From assembly GCA_003024175.1 (NCBI GenBank), contig MDYQ01000141.1, positions 64,001 to 74,593 on the forward strand: a DNA stretch of 10,593 nucleotides, given 5' to 3'. This document shows positions 1-8,494 of this stretch, in pieces. The translations under genes were made by a program, and so were the position numbers. The notes beneath the pieces are model-generated. The model did not search any database. It had not been told where the DNA came from and saw nothing but the letters and a program-made list of their open reading frames with translations. The stretch is from Planoprotostelium fungivorum (Eukaryota > Evosea > Variosea > Cavosteliida > Cavosteliaceae). The stretch's first letter is position 1; each line of letters opens with the position of its first letter.

Positions 1-1
1 C

Positions 2-1789
2 GTCACATTTATATCATCTAAAGAAGATGCAGATACGAAATACTTGTTCTCGATGACTCAGATCGGTACTCTGATATCAAGTGATGAATACATCGCACGA
101 CCGTTTCCCCCTGACGTCTTTAGCCTACGCCCTCTCTGTCTTATGTCTCGTCTTCTTTGGTGGTGCCCTCTACGACTTTTTTGGTGCCAGGAGGTACATT
201 TAATCGTCCGGCAGGATGCATCTGACAGATACATATCAGGATGTTGGTCATGACTACCTTCATCAATACCACAGGCATGTTCATCATCGCCAACACTCAA
301 AACTTTTACGTGATGATGGCTGGACAGTTCCTCTTTGCCGCCGGTTGCTGCTATCTCTATTTCGTCGTCATCACTCTGATGGTGCGTCTCCATCTTTCGC
401 ATTGCTTGCATCTCACATGTCGTAGGGCGGTTGGTTCAGAGGTCCGAGAAAAAATTTAAAGATGAACATTGCCATCGGCTCCCTCCACTGCTGGCTTCGC
501 ATCGGTTCTTTTGGTGATGACGCACCTTCAACCATCTCGCATGACTCAACCTCCATCAGGAAGTTACTATGTCCTCCCCAGAGTGGACAAAAAGTATGGG
601 CTCCGTTGGGCTCTCTATCTGTCCTTCTTGTGAGCCGCACGACTCGTCATGTCTTCTCATCTCTTCCAGCATCTGTCTGAGCTCTTTTGCCTCTGCAATT
701 ATGTTTGTCATCTTTGATCTCATCGTGTCAAGGAGAATGAAGTCAGGTCTGCTGAAGAACAACGAAGTTACAGAAGAAACAAAGTCCGCAGTGCACGATG
801 ATGACATCAAGGAGATCGACATGAAGGTGATGCAGATGCGATCGATCATCATCGTGACATGATGTAGTTGAGAAATGCAGACGAGAGAGGAGGCCTATAC
901 AGCACCGTTCGAATCTTGAAGTTCTACTGGAACTGTTACGCTTCTCTTCCGATGACCTACTGGATGATCTCGTTCGTGGCTGTTGGTTTCGTCAGCAGTC
1001 TCTTCACCTTCACTTCTTTTGGTGTAGCGGTGGGCAATTTCTTCTCGATACAATCACCATCGCATGAGATCATGAGATCATGAGATCTTCCGTCACGATG
1101 GAACACATCATGGATACGATATCACGATATATCCTCTCCGACAACTCGATCCTGTCGTCTCCCATCATCGCGATCCCACACATCATCACATCATCTCCAT
1201 CACATCATCATCTCACATCATCTCGATCACATCTCATCCAACTGATGATGATCAGATCCTCAAGAGCACCCGCCAGATGTCTGCCGAAGACGCCTCCTCC
1301 ACCATCGGCTTCCTCCCCATCAGCAACGGCCTCACTACTGCCCTCGTCTCAACTGCCATCGGTCTCATCGGTGAGCTGAACCTCCTCCTCTTCACTTCTG
1401 ACGCTCTTCGAAGGAGGTCGCACTTGGTTTGCAGTCCTGGGAGCCTTCTTGACGACCGGCTTCCTCCTCATCTTTGCCATGACGCCGGTGCCGCCGTTGG
1501 TTGTTCTCATCTCTCTCGGTGTCATTCAATCGTTAATGGACGCTGTCATCTTCCCCTGCATCGCCATAGTCGGTGAGAAATCTGGGGGGAAGAGAAACTG
1601 AAGGAGACAGTTCCAAAGGAAAATCTCTCTTACGCCATATCGCTGACCATCTTCCTCTACAACGTCGGACTGTTTGGTATGGCACAGCTGGCGGGTAATC
1701 TGGCGGACAAGCATCTGTTCACTTGGATCATCGTGTCTTTTGTGTCGATGAGTCTCTTGGCCATTGTGGGATCGCTTTTCATGAGGTGA
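2..1789 (+). CDS. MFSD1-like major facilitator transporter, 3' part (10 exons, 5' end outside window)
   Basis: Splicing exons 2-80, 124-193, 240-381, 426-513, 560-629, 670-826, 868-1029, 1256-1370, 1414-1572 and 1611-1789 gives one open frame of 406 codons plus TGA, with matching phases throughout. The product is a multi-spanning membrane protein. The first exons carry an MFS motif A-like loop (LVFFGGALYDFFGARR). A later stretch, WFRGPRKNLKMNIAIGS, lines up with the W-F-x-G-K-x-L-N-L segment of MFSD1, and IAIVVPKENLSYAIS matches the VVPE segment near the MFSD1 C-terminus. MFSD1 family members are lysosomal dipeptide transporters in animals; the substrate here is unknown. A hydrophilic loop (about KNNEVTEETKSAVHDDDIKE) is the central cytosolic linker. 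Exon 1 is open to the window edge, so the N-terminus is missing. The donor of the seventh intron (1030, alternatively 1024) and the acceptor at 1413 (or 1416) are uncertain by a few residues. Family assignment is by recognition of motifs, not by a search. Confidence 0.82.
1030..1255 (+). repeat. Expanded intron with tandem and simple repeats in the MFS gene
   Basis: This 226-nt intron is about five times longer than its eight neighbours (38-46 nt). It holds three perfect head-to-tail copies of ATGAGATC (1064-1087). Further on there is an imperfect CATCATCA/CACATCATC tract (about 1160-1250). The flanking exons encode parts that join in frame across the MFSD1-like alignment (FGVA to ILKST), which supports a single intron here. 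The extra length is best explained by local tandem expansion. Confidence 0.65.
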
Positions 1790-2053
1790 TGTGGAGGGGT
1801 TGATGGGTGCTGATGATGAGACAGGTTTGGAAGACATGCGTCCCTGCTGGATAAGAAATAAAATAGGATATGGTCAAAGCTACTCTCTCCCTCCCAAACC
1901 TTCTAATTGGTAAAGACAGCCTGCTTGGTGGTTTCTCTTTTTTGGCAGGTTGAGGTGATCTCTTTCACTAAAAGTATGATCAACTCTTCTTGGACATTGT
2001 TGGCCACAGAAGAAACCAACCATAATACCAACATTCAATTCTAACTATGAAAT
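1790..2053. other. Convergent 3' intergenic region
   Basis: This 264-bp gap lies between the stop codons of the plus-strand transporter and the minus-strand BTB-WD40 gene. Apart from the AATAAA at 1857 it shows no open frame or RNA gene that can be supported. It does not resemble the sequence downstream of the second BTB-WD40 copy (8298-8494) except for a few bases next to the stop codon, so the duplicated block ends close to the stop. Confidence 0.6.
1857..1862 (+). terminator. Candidate polyadenylation signal of the MFS gene
   Basis: A perfect AATAAA lies 68 nt after the transporter stop codon, in the gap before the convergent BTB-WD40 gene. Position and sequence fit a canonical eukaryotic poly(A) signal, but use of this hexamer in this organism is unknown. 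Confidence 0.4.
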
Positions 2054-3983
2054 CTATTGTGCCCATCTCTTCACTGTGCTGTCTTCACTAGCAGTGGCTA
2101 TCTGACCATTGCTCAGCTCTATCACTGACCACACACAGTCTGCGTGACCAGAGAAGGTAGCAGTGCATGTGCCATCTTGTGTCCATATCTTCACTGTCTT
2201 GTCTTCACTAGCAGTGGCTATCTGACCATTGCTCAGCTCCGTCACTGAGGTCACATAGTTTTGGTGACCAGAGAAAGTAGCAGTGCATGTGCCATCTTGT
2301 GTCCATATCTTCACTGTTCTGTCACCGCTACCAGTGGCAATGTGACCATTGCTAAGCTCTGTCACTGAGGCTACACCATCTGCGTGACCAGAGAAGGTAG
2401 CAATGCATGTGCCATCCAGTGTCCATATCTTCACTGTCTTGTCACCACTGCCAGTGGCTATGTGACCATTGCTCAGCTGTTTCACTGACAGTACATTGGA
2501 TGTGTGACCAGAGAGAGTAGCAGTGCATGTGCCATCTAGTGTCCATATCTTTGCTGTGCAATCTTGACTGCCAGTAGCTATGTGACCATTGCTCAGCTCT
2601 GTCACTGACCAGATGGGGGCTGTGTGACCAGAGAAGGTGGCAGTGCATGTGCCATCTTGTGCCCATATCTTCACTGTCTTGTCTTCACTGCCAGAGGCTA
2701 TGTGACCATTGCTCAGCTCTGTCACTGACCAGACAGGGGCTGTGTGACCAGAGAAAGTGGCAGTGCATGTACCGTACAATGTCCATATCTTCACAGTCTC
2801 ATCTTCACTGCCAGTGGCTATGTGACCATTCCTCAGTTGTGTCACTGAGTATACACATTTCTTGTGGTCCACAAAGGTAGTGATGCATCTTGCATCTGTA
2901 GTCCACATCTTGACACAGTGTTTGGCTCTTTTGGCTTGCCTTTCCTGGACTGCACTCATCTTCTCTATGCCAAAGTAGTCTAGTTCCTCTGCTGCCTTCT
3001 GTCCTATGTCCCTTCTGCCTGTCCTCAGATAGTCCAGCACATATGCAAAGCTTTCTCTGTTTCTGTCTATCTTGTATCCTGCTCTCTATCATTTGCTGTT
3101 TGTCTACATTGCATCTCATCTCCCACCTTCTGCTGCATCTGCTGTCCACCTGCCTGATGCCAGTGCACTCAGCATGCTGCCCTCTCCTGCCTTCTGCAGT
3201 GTCTTCTTTGTTGTCATGTACTGCTTGCCTCTCACATCTAGCACAACTGTCTCTCTCAGCTCTTCTATGTACTCTTCTGCCTGTCTCCTCTTCTGCTCTC
3301 TTCTGTTCCTTCTTTCAGCTTCTCTTCTTTTCATCTGTCTTCACCTCTCTGTCTCCTTTTCCATCTTTTGTACCACTGTCATCATCTTCTCTGTCTCTCT
3401 GTACTGCATGTCTAGCCCTCTCTCTGTTGTCTGTGCTCTTTCTGTGTCTTCCATCTTTATTCTGCCTTCCTCTGAGTACAGCCACAGGAACTCCAGCTCT
3501 TCTGACTCTTCTTCTGTCATTCTCAGCTCTTTGTCACTCTGCAGATAGTCCAGCACTCGATCAAACTTGTCTGCATCTCTGTCCAGAAACAGTCGTCCTG
3601 TCCCTCTGTCACTCTTCTTCCTTCCATTTCTCTCTCTTCTTCTCACCTTCTTTGTCTGCCTGCCACTTGCCACTGCTCAGCATCTCGCTCAGCAGACTCT
3701 CTCTCTTCAGCAATGTGCTCTTTGCTGCTTTCACTACCTGCCCTCCCACGTTCAACAATATCTGGGCTGGAACTTGTGCCAATCTCTCTTCTCTTTCTCT
3801 CTGCTGCTCTTTGTATCTGTTTCGTCTCGTCAGCTTCCCTCTCTTCCAACGATGTCTCAGTACTCACTGCTGTGTTCTCTCTTCCAACTTCTGCACTTTT
3901 GCCAAGCAGTCTCTCTCATACCTCTCAAACACCTCTCTGTGCTCTCTCAGACGTGAGCGAGTCAGCTCATCCACACTGTTCAT
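2054..3983 (-). CDS. Double-BTB (KCTD-type) WD40 protein, copy 1 (5 exons)
   Basis: Exons 3983-3868, 3825-3647, 3597-3345, 3302-3127 and 3078-2054 join in frame to 582 residues ending in TAG. Introns are 42 (or 51), 49, 42 and 48 nt. Residues 1-58 are charged and helical. BTB domain 1 spans about 59-140 (ILLNVGGQVVKAAKSTLLKR, then split by an intron before RLFLDRDADKFDRVLDYL). A Glu/Arg/Lys-rich linker with likely coiled coil follows. BTB domain 2 spans about 200-282 (VVLDVRGKQYMTTKKTL, then GYKIDRNRESFAYVLDYLRTG). Seven WD40 units of 40 residues fill 305-582. KCTD BTB domains form oligomers and often bind Cullin-3; animal KCTD3 and SHKBP1 also pair BTB with WD40. The start at 3983 (MNSVDEL) was chosen because it begins the charged helix; an in-frame ATG at 4073 would add 30 residues. 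Intron 1 may end at 3817 instead of 3826, which would remove three residues. A role as ligand receptor or E3 adaptor is inferred. Confidence 0.92.
2057..2890 (-). repeat. Seven-unit 120-bp tandem array encoding the WD40 propeller, copy 1
   Basis: The minus strand repeats a 120-nt unit seven times without length change, each encoding 40 residues of the form T-C-T-A-T-F-S-G-H ... V-x-S-V ... N-G-H-I-A-T-G-S-x-D-x-T-V-K-I-W-x-x-D-G. Each unit has the GH and W-D type landmarks of a WD40 blade. A further strand-d motif (CVKMWTT) precedes unit 1 and probably closes the ring with the last blade. Variation between units is concentrated at positions 10, 11, 12, 14, 29 and 31. Confidence 0.93.
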
Positions 3984-4119
3984 CTTCTTTCTCTCTCTTT
4001 TGGTCTTTCGCGAAGATGTGATGTGTTCCGATCGGGGGTTGTTGTGAAATGCAACGACACAAAAATTATTCATTCTCTTCGAAACGGGAAATCATTCAGA
4101 AACACAAAGAAGGGGTACC
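3984..4119. promoter_or_regulatory. Short divergent promoter region between BTB-WD40 gene and gene X
   Basis: About 136 bp separate the chosen start of the minus-strand BTB-WD40 gene (3983) from the plus-strand ATG of gene X (4120). Both transcripts must initiate in or near this stretch. It contains an A/T-rich core around 4060-4072 and no recognisable TATA box. It is repeated without visible change at 10425-10560. Alternative in-frame starts at 4073 (minus) and 4049 (plus) would make the two reading frames overlap head to head. Confidence 0.5.
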
Positions 4120-4592
4120 ATGGCAACGACAAAGCCATCAGTCGCAGTCCTCTACTTCACAGCCTGTGATCCACCTCTGTGATGTCACTGCAGCAAACAG
4201 ACTAGATCGAATCGCAGGTACTTCTCTCACTTCTTCATTTATTTTCTTTTGTTGTCACTCGTCCCTTGTCTGTCCGTCCTGCTCTCTGTCGCAGCTCTTC
4301 ATCACCTGCTCAGCCACAACCTTCTCTTCTCTTCTCAGCCCTGACTCGACCTCTCACAGAATTGACAGAAGGCCATCTTTCACGTACGACAGCTGAGCTT
4401 CGTTACTCAGGCGTTCTTCATGATCTAGCTCACCCGACGATCCGAGCGTCAACAAATAGAGAGAGTTCAAAGGTCACCAACCGTGTTGTCTTCATTCACT
4501 CAACTCGTTACTTCCCGCAGCGAGGATGGCCAACTCAGTTTCCATCTTCTCTGCAGCAGAGATCAGATGCACATGCCATCTTGTTGTTGATG
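4120..4592 (+). other. Gene X, 5' exons
   Basis: The best junction is donor 4218 to acceptor 4359 (142-nt pyrimidine-rich intron). It joins NRLDRIA to ELTEGHLSRTTAELRYSG in one frame, a plausible amphipathic helix. The frame then stays open to a TGA at 4593, with an optional 48-nt intron at 4473-4520. The ATG at 4120 is in a different frame from this exon unless a 28-nt intron is removed; the ATG at 4049 is in the right frame without splicing. The true start is therefore unsettled. Confidence 0.35.
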
Positions 4593-7500
4593 TGATCTTT
4601 GATTTGTTTGTGGGTAAAATCTGTTTTCAAAAATTATTATTCCTAAGACGAACAACAGATCAGCACTACAAAGCAGTCAGACGATGCTACCTTCCATACC
4701 AACGTGACGACAGCCCTCCAAGACCTCGAAGGCTTACGGATTTCTTGAAACAAATTGAAAGAGTCAAAGATTGGTGGACAACTGACATGCAAGATGAGTG
4801 AGCGAGGAGCAAAGCAATCAGACCGTCTTTCTAGCCGAGCCAAGCAACTCATGAATCTGTCCTCGAGACGGATTTCTAGCTCACCACGGTAAGAAAGTAC
4901 GCCTGGATCTTCTATTGATGCTAAGCTAGGCGTAACGACAACTGCAGAAGATCTCGCAGAAGTTACTGTGGAGAATGATGAAATCATCAAGTACAATGCA
5001 AGAGATCAATGACACCACTTCACACTGTTGGAAAGTTCCAGAGCTTCAACACCGTGAAGATACATACTCCACCAGATACACGGTCAACCTGAGACCAGTC
5101 AGAGGAGTGGAAGATCAGTCGAGTCTGTCCGTCAGAGATGGAAGGGAAAGGAGGGAAGGTTACAAGGAAATCGCCCGGAGAAGGTCATCACGGCCTCTGT
5201 CAAGACGTCCATCACTGATGGAGATACTGATGATGATGATGTCCTCCTCTCTTTCTTTCCATCCCTCTCTGTGACTCCTCCTGTCTATCTCCTTCACCCT
5301 CTTTTAATTGGTTGCACATTGCTGCACAGACTAACTGGTTGTTGATGTTTGTTTGTGTGAAAAATCCATCAATTCATCATAATTTCGAGAGAGACAAACA
5401 GAACAGCACAGAGCCGCTGTGGAATCAACTACCGGTGAGAGGAGATCGCCTCGATCTCCTATTGACTCTCAGCCAGTTGATGTTAGATCTGCGAAAGAGC
5501 ATCGCTCAGGTGCAGGCACCAGCTGGGACGAAAGAAGTAGAGAAGGTACACATCATGTCAAAGTGAGTCTAAGAAGAGGACTGAGAATCACAGGGACTCG
5601 ACGTAAGCTCAACCTTGAGTGGATGAACTTCACCAGGTGACCTCCTCTTTCATATCATTTTTCTCGTTCCCTCACCTTGATCCACCCAAAACTCACTGAC
5701 ACATCACAGACAACACAAGATGCATCCGTTAGAGACAAAAAGGAAAGGAGGAAACAACTCGGAGAAGAGACAAACATGGACGTTGTACAGACGTTGGAGA
5801 CTGAGTCGAGACGACAGAAGATGATGATGTCGCGTCAGATCATCACTCCGAGTCCATCATAGATATCGAGGAGGGAGAGGTAGTGTGTGAAATGAATGAC
5901 AAGAAGAGTGATGGAATGAGCAGGTGAGAGACACACATGAATGCTCTCGTCATCCAACTCATCCTCTTCGGACACCGATCAGCCGTCCCGACATGACAAG
6001 CGTCGCGACATGCACTCATCGATGCTCACAAGTGACACGACACAGGATCAATGATGATGAGGTCGACTTGTTAAAGCACGGACACGATGACCGAAACATC
6101 TTTGCCGATGACGAGACCATGGGACGCCTCATCATCACCATCGAGGGCCCAAAGAAGAAGGTGAGATGATACTCGACGAGTTCGAGGCTCAGCCATTGAC
6201 TGAGAGTCCATTGAGAAGAGTCGAATTCCTGCTGAAAGAGGCGAGAGATGAACCGCGGTGCAGTCACAGAGAGACAAACAACATCTAGAGGATCTTCTTC
6301 TACGGTGTGGAATGTTGTATTGAATATAGATTCTGAATGTCTGCCATTTCATCTGTCTCCTACTCTCTTTGTCCCTCTCTTCCTTCCTCTCTCACCTCTT
6401 CTTACGTATAAACTCTAAACCCTGTTACAAGACACAGCGTCTCTTTCTGTCATTCTCTCTCCTTTCTTTCTTTCCAGACTGCACTTCACAGACAGAAATG
6501 CCTCTGTCTTCTGCAGCCGACTTGCTTGTACCTTCTCGTTACTTTTCCTCTTTCAACAACGTCTGACCTCTGGTCATTCTTCCTCTGGCAGATGTCTGTA
6601 GCAGGTAAGCGTTGTTTGAGACGATCTAAACATGGAGGAACTTTCCTTGCTGAGCAGGCACACGCTGTTTATGAGGTGCATCTATTGAGGCTGGATAGGT
6701 TGGGTCGTTGTTCCTTCTGATAGAAGTGCTGAATACTTCGATTCTGCAGGCTCGTCGTGGCCAACATTACGGTGATACCCGGTATTGAATGTGCTTGTCC
6801 TCTTATAGAATTGTAACAGAATGTTGCAGTGTTCATCGTCCTGATCACAACAGGTACGTTAGAATCTAAGATTATGCACGATGGAACGAACCTCCCACAG
6901 ATGTGTGATGTGATGTAATCTGTTTGCGTGTAAAATATTCTGTTGACACTCGGCCAGAGATTGGATGTCTGCGAGAGATCCTCGCTGGGAATGACGAGAA
7001 GAAGCAGAATAACACGACTGAAAAGGTGTCCGTCCTGTTGAAGAGAGGCAGTCTGAACCAGATACTGCATCTCGACTCCAGAAGAGCCAGACCTGATTGG
7101 ATGAACCTCACCAGGTATTCTCAATTTCTGTACCATAAATCATTCCTCTCTTCACCGATTGTCAATCGATACGATACATTTCACGCAGGCAATTGTTCGA
7201 TGTTCCAAACAGTCTCTGAAGCATCAAAGACTCTCGCGCCCCCTCTACCCGTTTATCCCTGCAATGGGAGAAGATGATGTGACTTAGAGACAGAAGGGAG
7301 AGGAGGGAAGGACACGGGATAGCTGAAGGATAAGGTCGTCACGGTCGACCTCAACTCGTGCATCACCGACAGAGGTGGTGATGATGTCACGTCGAACATC
7401 AATCTCTGCAATAAAAGACCCACATGGAGGAGAGGTAGTGTGTGGAATGAATGACAAGGAAAGCGAGGGAATAAGAAGGTGAGTGACACACGAAACGCTC

Positions 7501-8297
7501 GTCATTCATCACATCATCTTCGGACATCGAGGTTCGACGTCGATCTCAGCCTTTGTGGCATCACACCTGCCAGAGCTGAGATAGAAGAAGAACAGGAGAA
7601 GAGGGTAGACTACGGTCACGAGGGATAGACCGTCTAATTGTTCCATTCAGGTGATGTATGAGAAGAGCAGCAACGCGTAGTTAGTCGTTTGGGTCCGTTT
7701 ACAACTGGAAGATGTTGTACTGAGCCTCACGGCCAGAGCCTCTTCCAATAAAGGAGATGTCTCACACTTTGTCCTCACAGCAATCGAGAGGCCACAACAA
7801 ATTCTAGGATCTACACGATCATGTCGTGACTATTTCACAGCAGTCTCTCTTCTCTTTTATTCTCTTTCCATTCTCATCTATCCTCTCCGTTCCTTCTCTC
7901 TCGTCCCTTCCCTCGTCCTCACATTCTACTTCTTCCTCTTCTCTCCTGTCAACAGAGACCAATATCAACAACTTCTGCCACCACCCACGCTGCTCCTGGA
8001 TTGGATCATCCATTCGATAGGTCAAAAAGTCAATTTCTCACAGTTTCGGGCCTCCTTCAAAGAAGCCACTGCAGCACCAACTCCCGTATTCAATCCCCAC
8101 AGTCTGCTTCGACATCAAAGGTGATATATCAGAACAATTCCACCTCTCTCCAGCGATGAAGAAGCCAAAGATTATCGAAAAGAAGATGAACAACACCACA
8201 TCATTAGCCAGCATTGTCAGTGACATTGCGTCATATTCTAAAGCCATGCAGGTGCGTGTGGAGCGCCCATTTACCCAAATCAACACCACCCTTATAG
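4120..8297 (+). CDS. Gene X: spliced gene of unknown function, model unresolved (possibly decaying)
   Basis: I do not recognise this gene and cannot give one continuous model. Support for coding on the plus strand is local: good GT-AG junctions whose phases agree join open frames at 4120-4217 to 4360-4592, 4662-4797 to 4835-4888, and 5805-5923 to 6046-6160 to 6193-6257 to 6289 onward. The first ATG sits in a strong start context (ACCATGG). Introns here are either 31-48 nt or 120-142 nt with pyrimidine-rich tails. Between these chains some homologous modules fall in different frames and could not be linked, which may mean missed introns or frameshift decay. The products are mostly hydrophilic and acidic-basic mixed. 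It diverges from the BTB-WD40 gene and its start is duplicated with it, so the two form a repeating pair. The end at 8297 is one of two options (other stop at 8452). Confidence 0.4.
4662..4888 (+). other. Gene X, exon pair with 37-nt intron
   Basis: An open frame ending in FLKQIERVKDWWTTDMQD meets a strong donor (GTGAGC, 4798). The acceptor CTAG at 4834 restores the frame into RAKQLMNLSSRRISSSPR, which ends at another strong donor (GTAAGA, 4889). Both donors fall exactly where the frame would otherwise hit a stop. The content is basic and Ser-rich, with no recognised domain. A competing open frame exists at 4663-4749. Confidence 0.35.
5061..5243 (+). other. Gene X, module R3 copy a (acidic repeat exon)
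   Basis: The plus strand is open here and encodes a basic stretch followed by EKVITASVKTSITDGDTDDD. The DNA at 5131-5243 is related to 5728-5831 and 7284-7388: all three share a purine-rich start (GAGAGGAGGAA-like), a middle part and a GATGATGATGTC end. What follows (5244-5410) is pyrimidine-rich and looks intronic. Confidence 0.35.
5557..5979 (+). repeat. Gene X internal repeat, unit 1 (modules R1-R3-R2)
   Basis: Three modules occur in the order R1 (5557-5636, encoding VKVSLRRGLRITG ... LEWMNFTR and ending at a donor), R3 (5728-5831) and R2 (5871-5979, GAGAGGTAGTGTGTG followed by AATGAATGACAAG, a donor at 5924, and intron sequence). The same order recurs at 7020-7530, about 1.5 kb away. Similarity continues past the donor into the intron of R2, which indicates duplication of genomic DNA rather than convergence of protein motifs. 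Confidence 0.6.
5805..6340 (+). other. Gene X, best-supported exon chain
   Basis: Four open segments connect with agreeing phases: 5805-5923, intron 5924-6045 (122 nt), 6046-6160, intron 6161-6192 (32 nt), 6193-6257, intron 6258-6288 (31 nt), then 6289 onward. The predicted peptide is acidic at first (VETTEDDDVASD), then contains MGRLIITIEGPKKK, LTESPLRRVEFLLKEARDE and SSSTVWNVVLNID. Alternating beta-like strands suggest a compact beta-sandwich domain. No family is claimed with confidence. Confidence 0.4.
6341..6950 (+). other. Stretch without resolved genes (intron-like) inside gene X
   Basis: The segment 6341-6480 is strongly pyrimidine-rich and ends in TTTCCAG, as expected of an intron. 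A short potential exon near 6757-6825 encodes LVVANITVIPGIECACPLIE before a TAA. I see no RNA gene, mobile element or long supported frame on the plus strand. The 155-codon minus-strand frame overlapping this region lies opposite module R1 and is not supported. Confidence 0.35.
7020..7530 (+). repeat. Gene X internal repeat, unit 2 (modules R1-R3-R2)
   Basis: This is the second unit of the duplication: R1 at 7020-7114 (EKVSVLLKRGSLNQILHLDS, then ARPDWMNLTR, donor at 7115), R3 at 7284-7388 and R2 at 7426-7530 (donor at 7479). R1 follows an acceptor near 6950 and an open stretch encoding IGCLREILAGNDEKKQNNTT. R3 here differs from unit a by single-base length changes that alter the frame, so this copy may be decayed or spliced differently. 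Confidence 0.6.
7956..8297 (+). other. Gene X, probable 3' exons
   Basis: After a pyrimidine-rich tract ending CTGTCAACAG (7826-7955), an open frame encodes YQQLLPPPTLLLDWIIHSIG and FSQFRASFKEATAAPTPVF. Removing a 33-nt intron (about 8129-8161) and a 32-nt intron (about 8219-8250) carries it to a TAG at 8295-8297. A different frame is open without splicing from 8021 to 8452 (143 codons; includes SLASIVSDIASYSKAMQVRV). The two cannot be told apart by eye, and no family is recognised for either. Confidence 0.3.
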
Positions 8298-8494
8298 AGG
8301 CCTTCCAGAGGTCTCACTCACACCGTGTTCATGGCTATAGTTGCCAACAACATTCAGAAAGTTGGAGCATAAAAGAACAACTTAGAGCACGCAAACTTGT
8401 GATCGTGTTTTTGTCGTTTGGGTCAACAAGGAAAACTCGTTCATTTTCCTAGTTCAAAATAGGATTGACCCTCATTCACTTCAGAACATGATGT
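8298..8494. other. 3' intergenic region between gene X and BTB-WD40 copy 2
   Basis: The gap separates two convergent genes if gene X ends at 8297; if it ends at 8452 only 42 bp remain. I see no canonical AATAAA on either strand and no RNA gene. Confidence 0.4.

Larger units (their letters stand above)
2054..4152. repeat. Large direct repeat, copy A (BTB-WD40 gene plus divergent spacer)
   Basis: This block recurs at 8495-10593 with a constant offset of 6,441 bp and no net indel. From 3224 to 4152 I see no difference from 9665-10593; overlapping translations in several frames agree, so even silent changes seem absent. Left of 3223 the copies diverge steadily and the encoded last 328 residues are about 79% identical (68 differences). 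The window ends inside copy B, so the right border is unknown. Confidence 0.9.

Noticed and set aside
2057-2890. CRISPR array or non-coding satellite for the 120-bp repeats
   Set aside because: The unit is 120 nt with no spacers, keeps one reading frame, and each unit encodes a WD40 blade.
3116-3673. Frameshifts or premature stops making the BTB-WD40 genes pseudogenes
   Set aside because: All breaks coincide with GT-AG introns of 42-51 nt whose removal restores complete BTB signatures. Both copies have the same breaks at the same places.
3043-4047. Plus-strand 334-codon open frame rich in Ser, Leu and Cys, with a twin at 9484-10488
   Set aside because: It is antisense to the Glu/Arg/Lys-rich exons of the BTB-WD40 gene. 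Purine-rich coding strands leave few stops on the opposite strand. It runs straight through four introns and has no recognisable domain.
4049-4217. Transposase-like helix-turn-helix start on the plus strand (KREIIQKHKEGVPW)
   Set aside because: A short resemblance to DNA-binding heads of transposases, but no catalytic domain, terminal inverted repeats or target duplication follow.
6669-7136. Minus-strand 155-codon open frame
   Set aside because: It lies opposite module R1, whose plus-strand reading is conserved between two copies and bounded by splice sites. The minus frame shows no motif and no conservation.
8038-8289. Minus-strand 83-codon frame with a hydrophobic helix
   Set aside because: It is antisense to the probable 3' exons of gene X. 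A single hydrophobic run arises from the complement of Lys/Asn/Glu codons, and no supporting splice or family signal is present.
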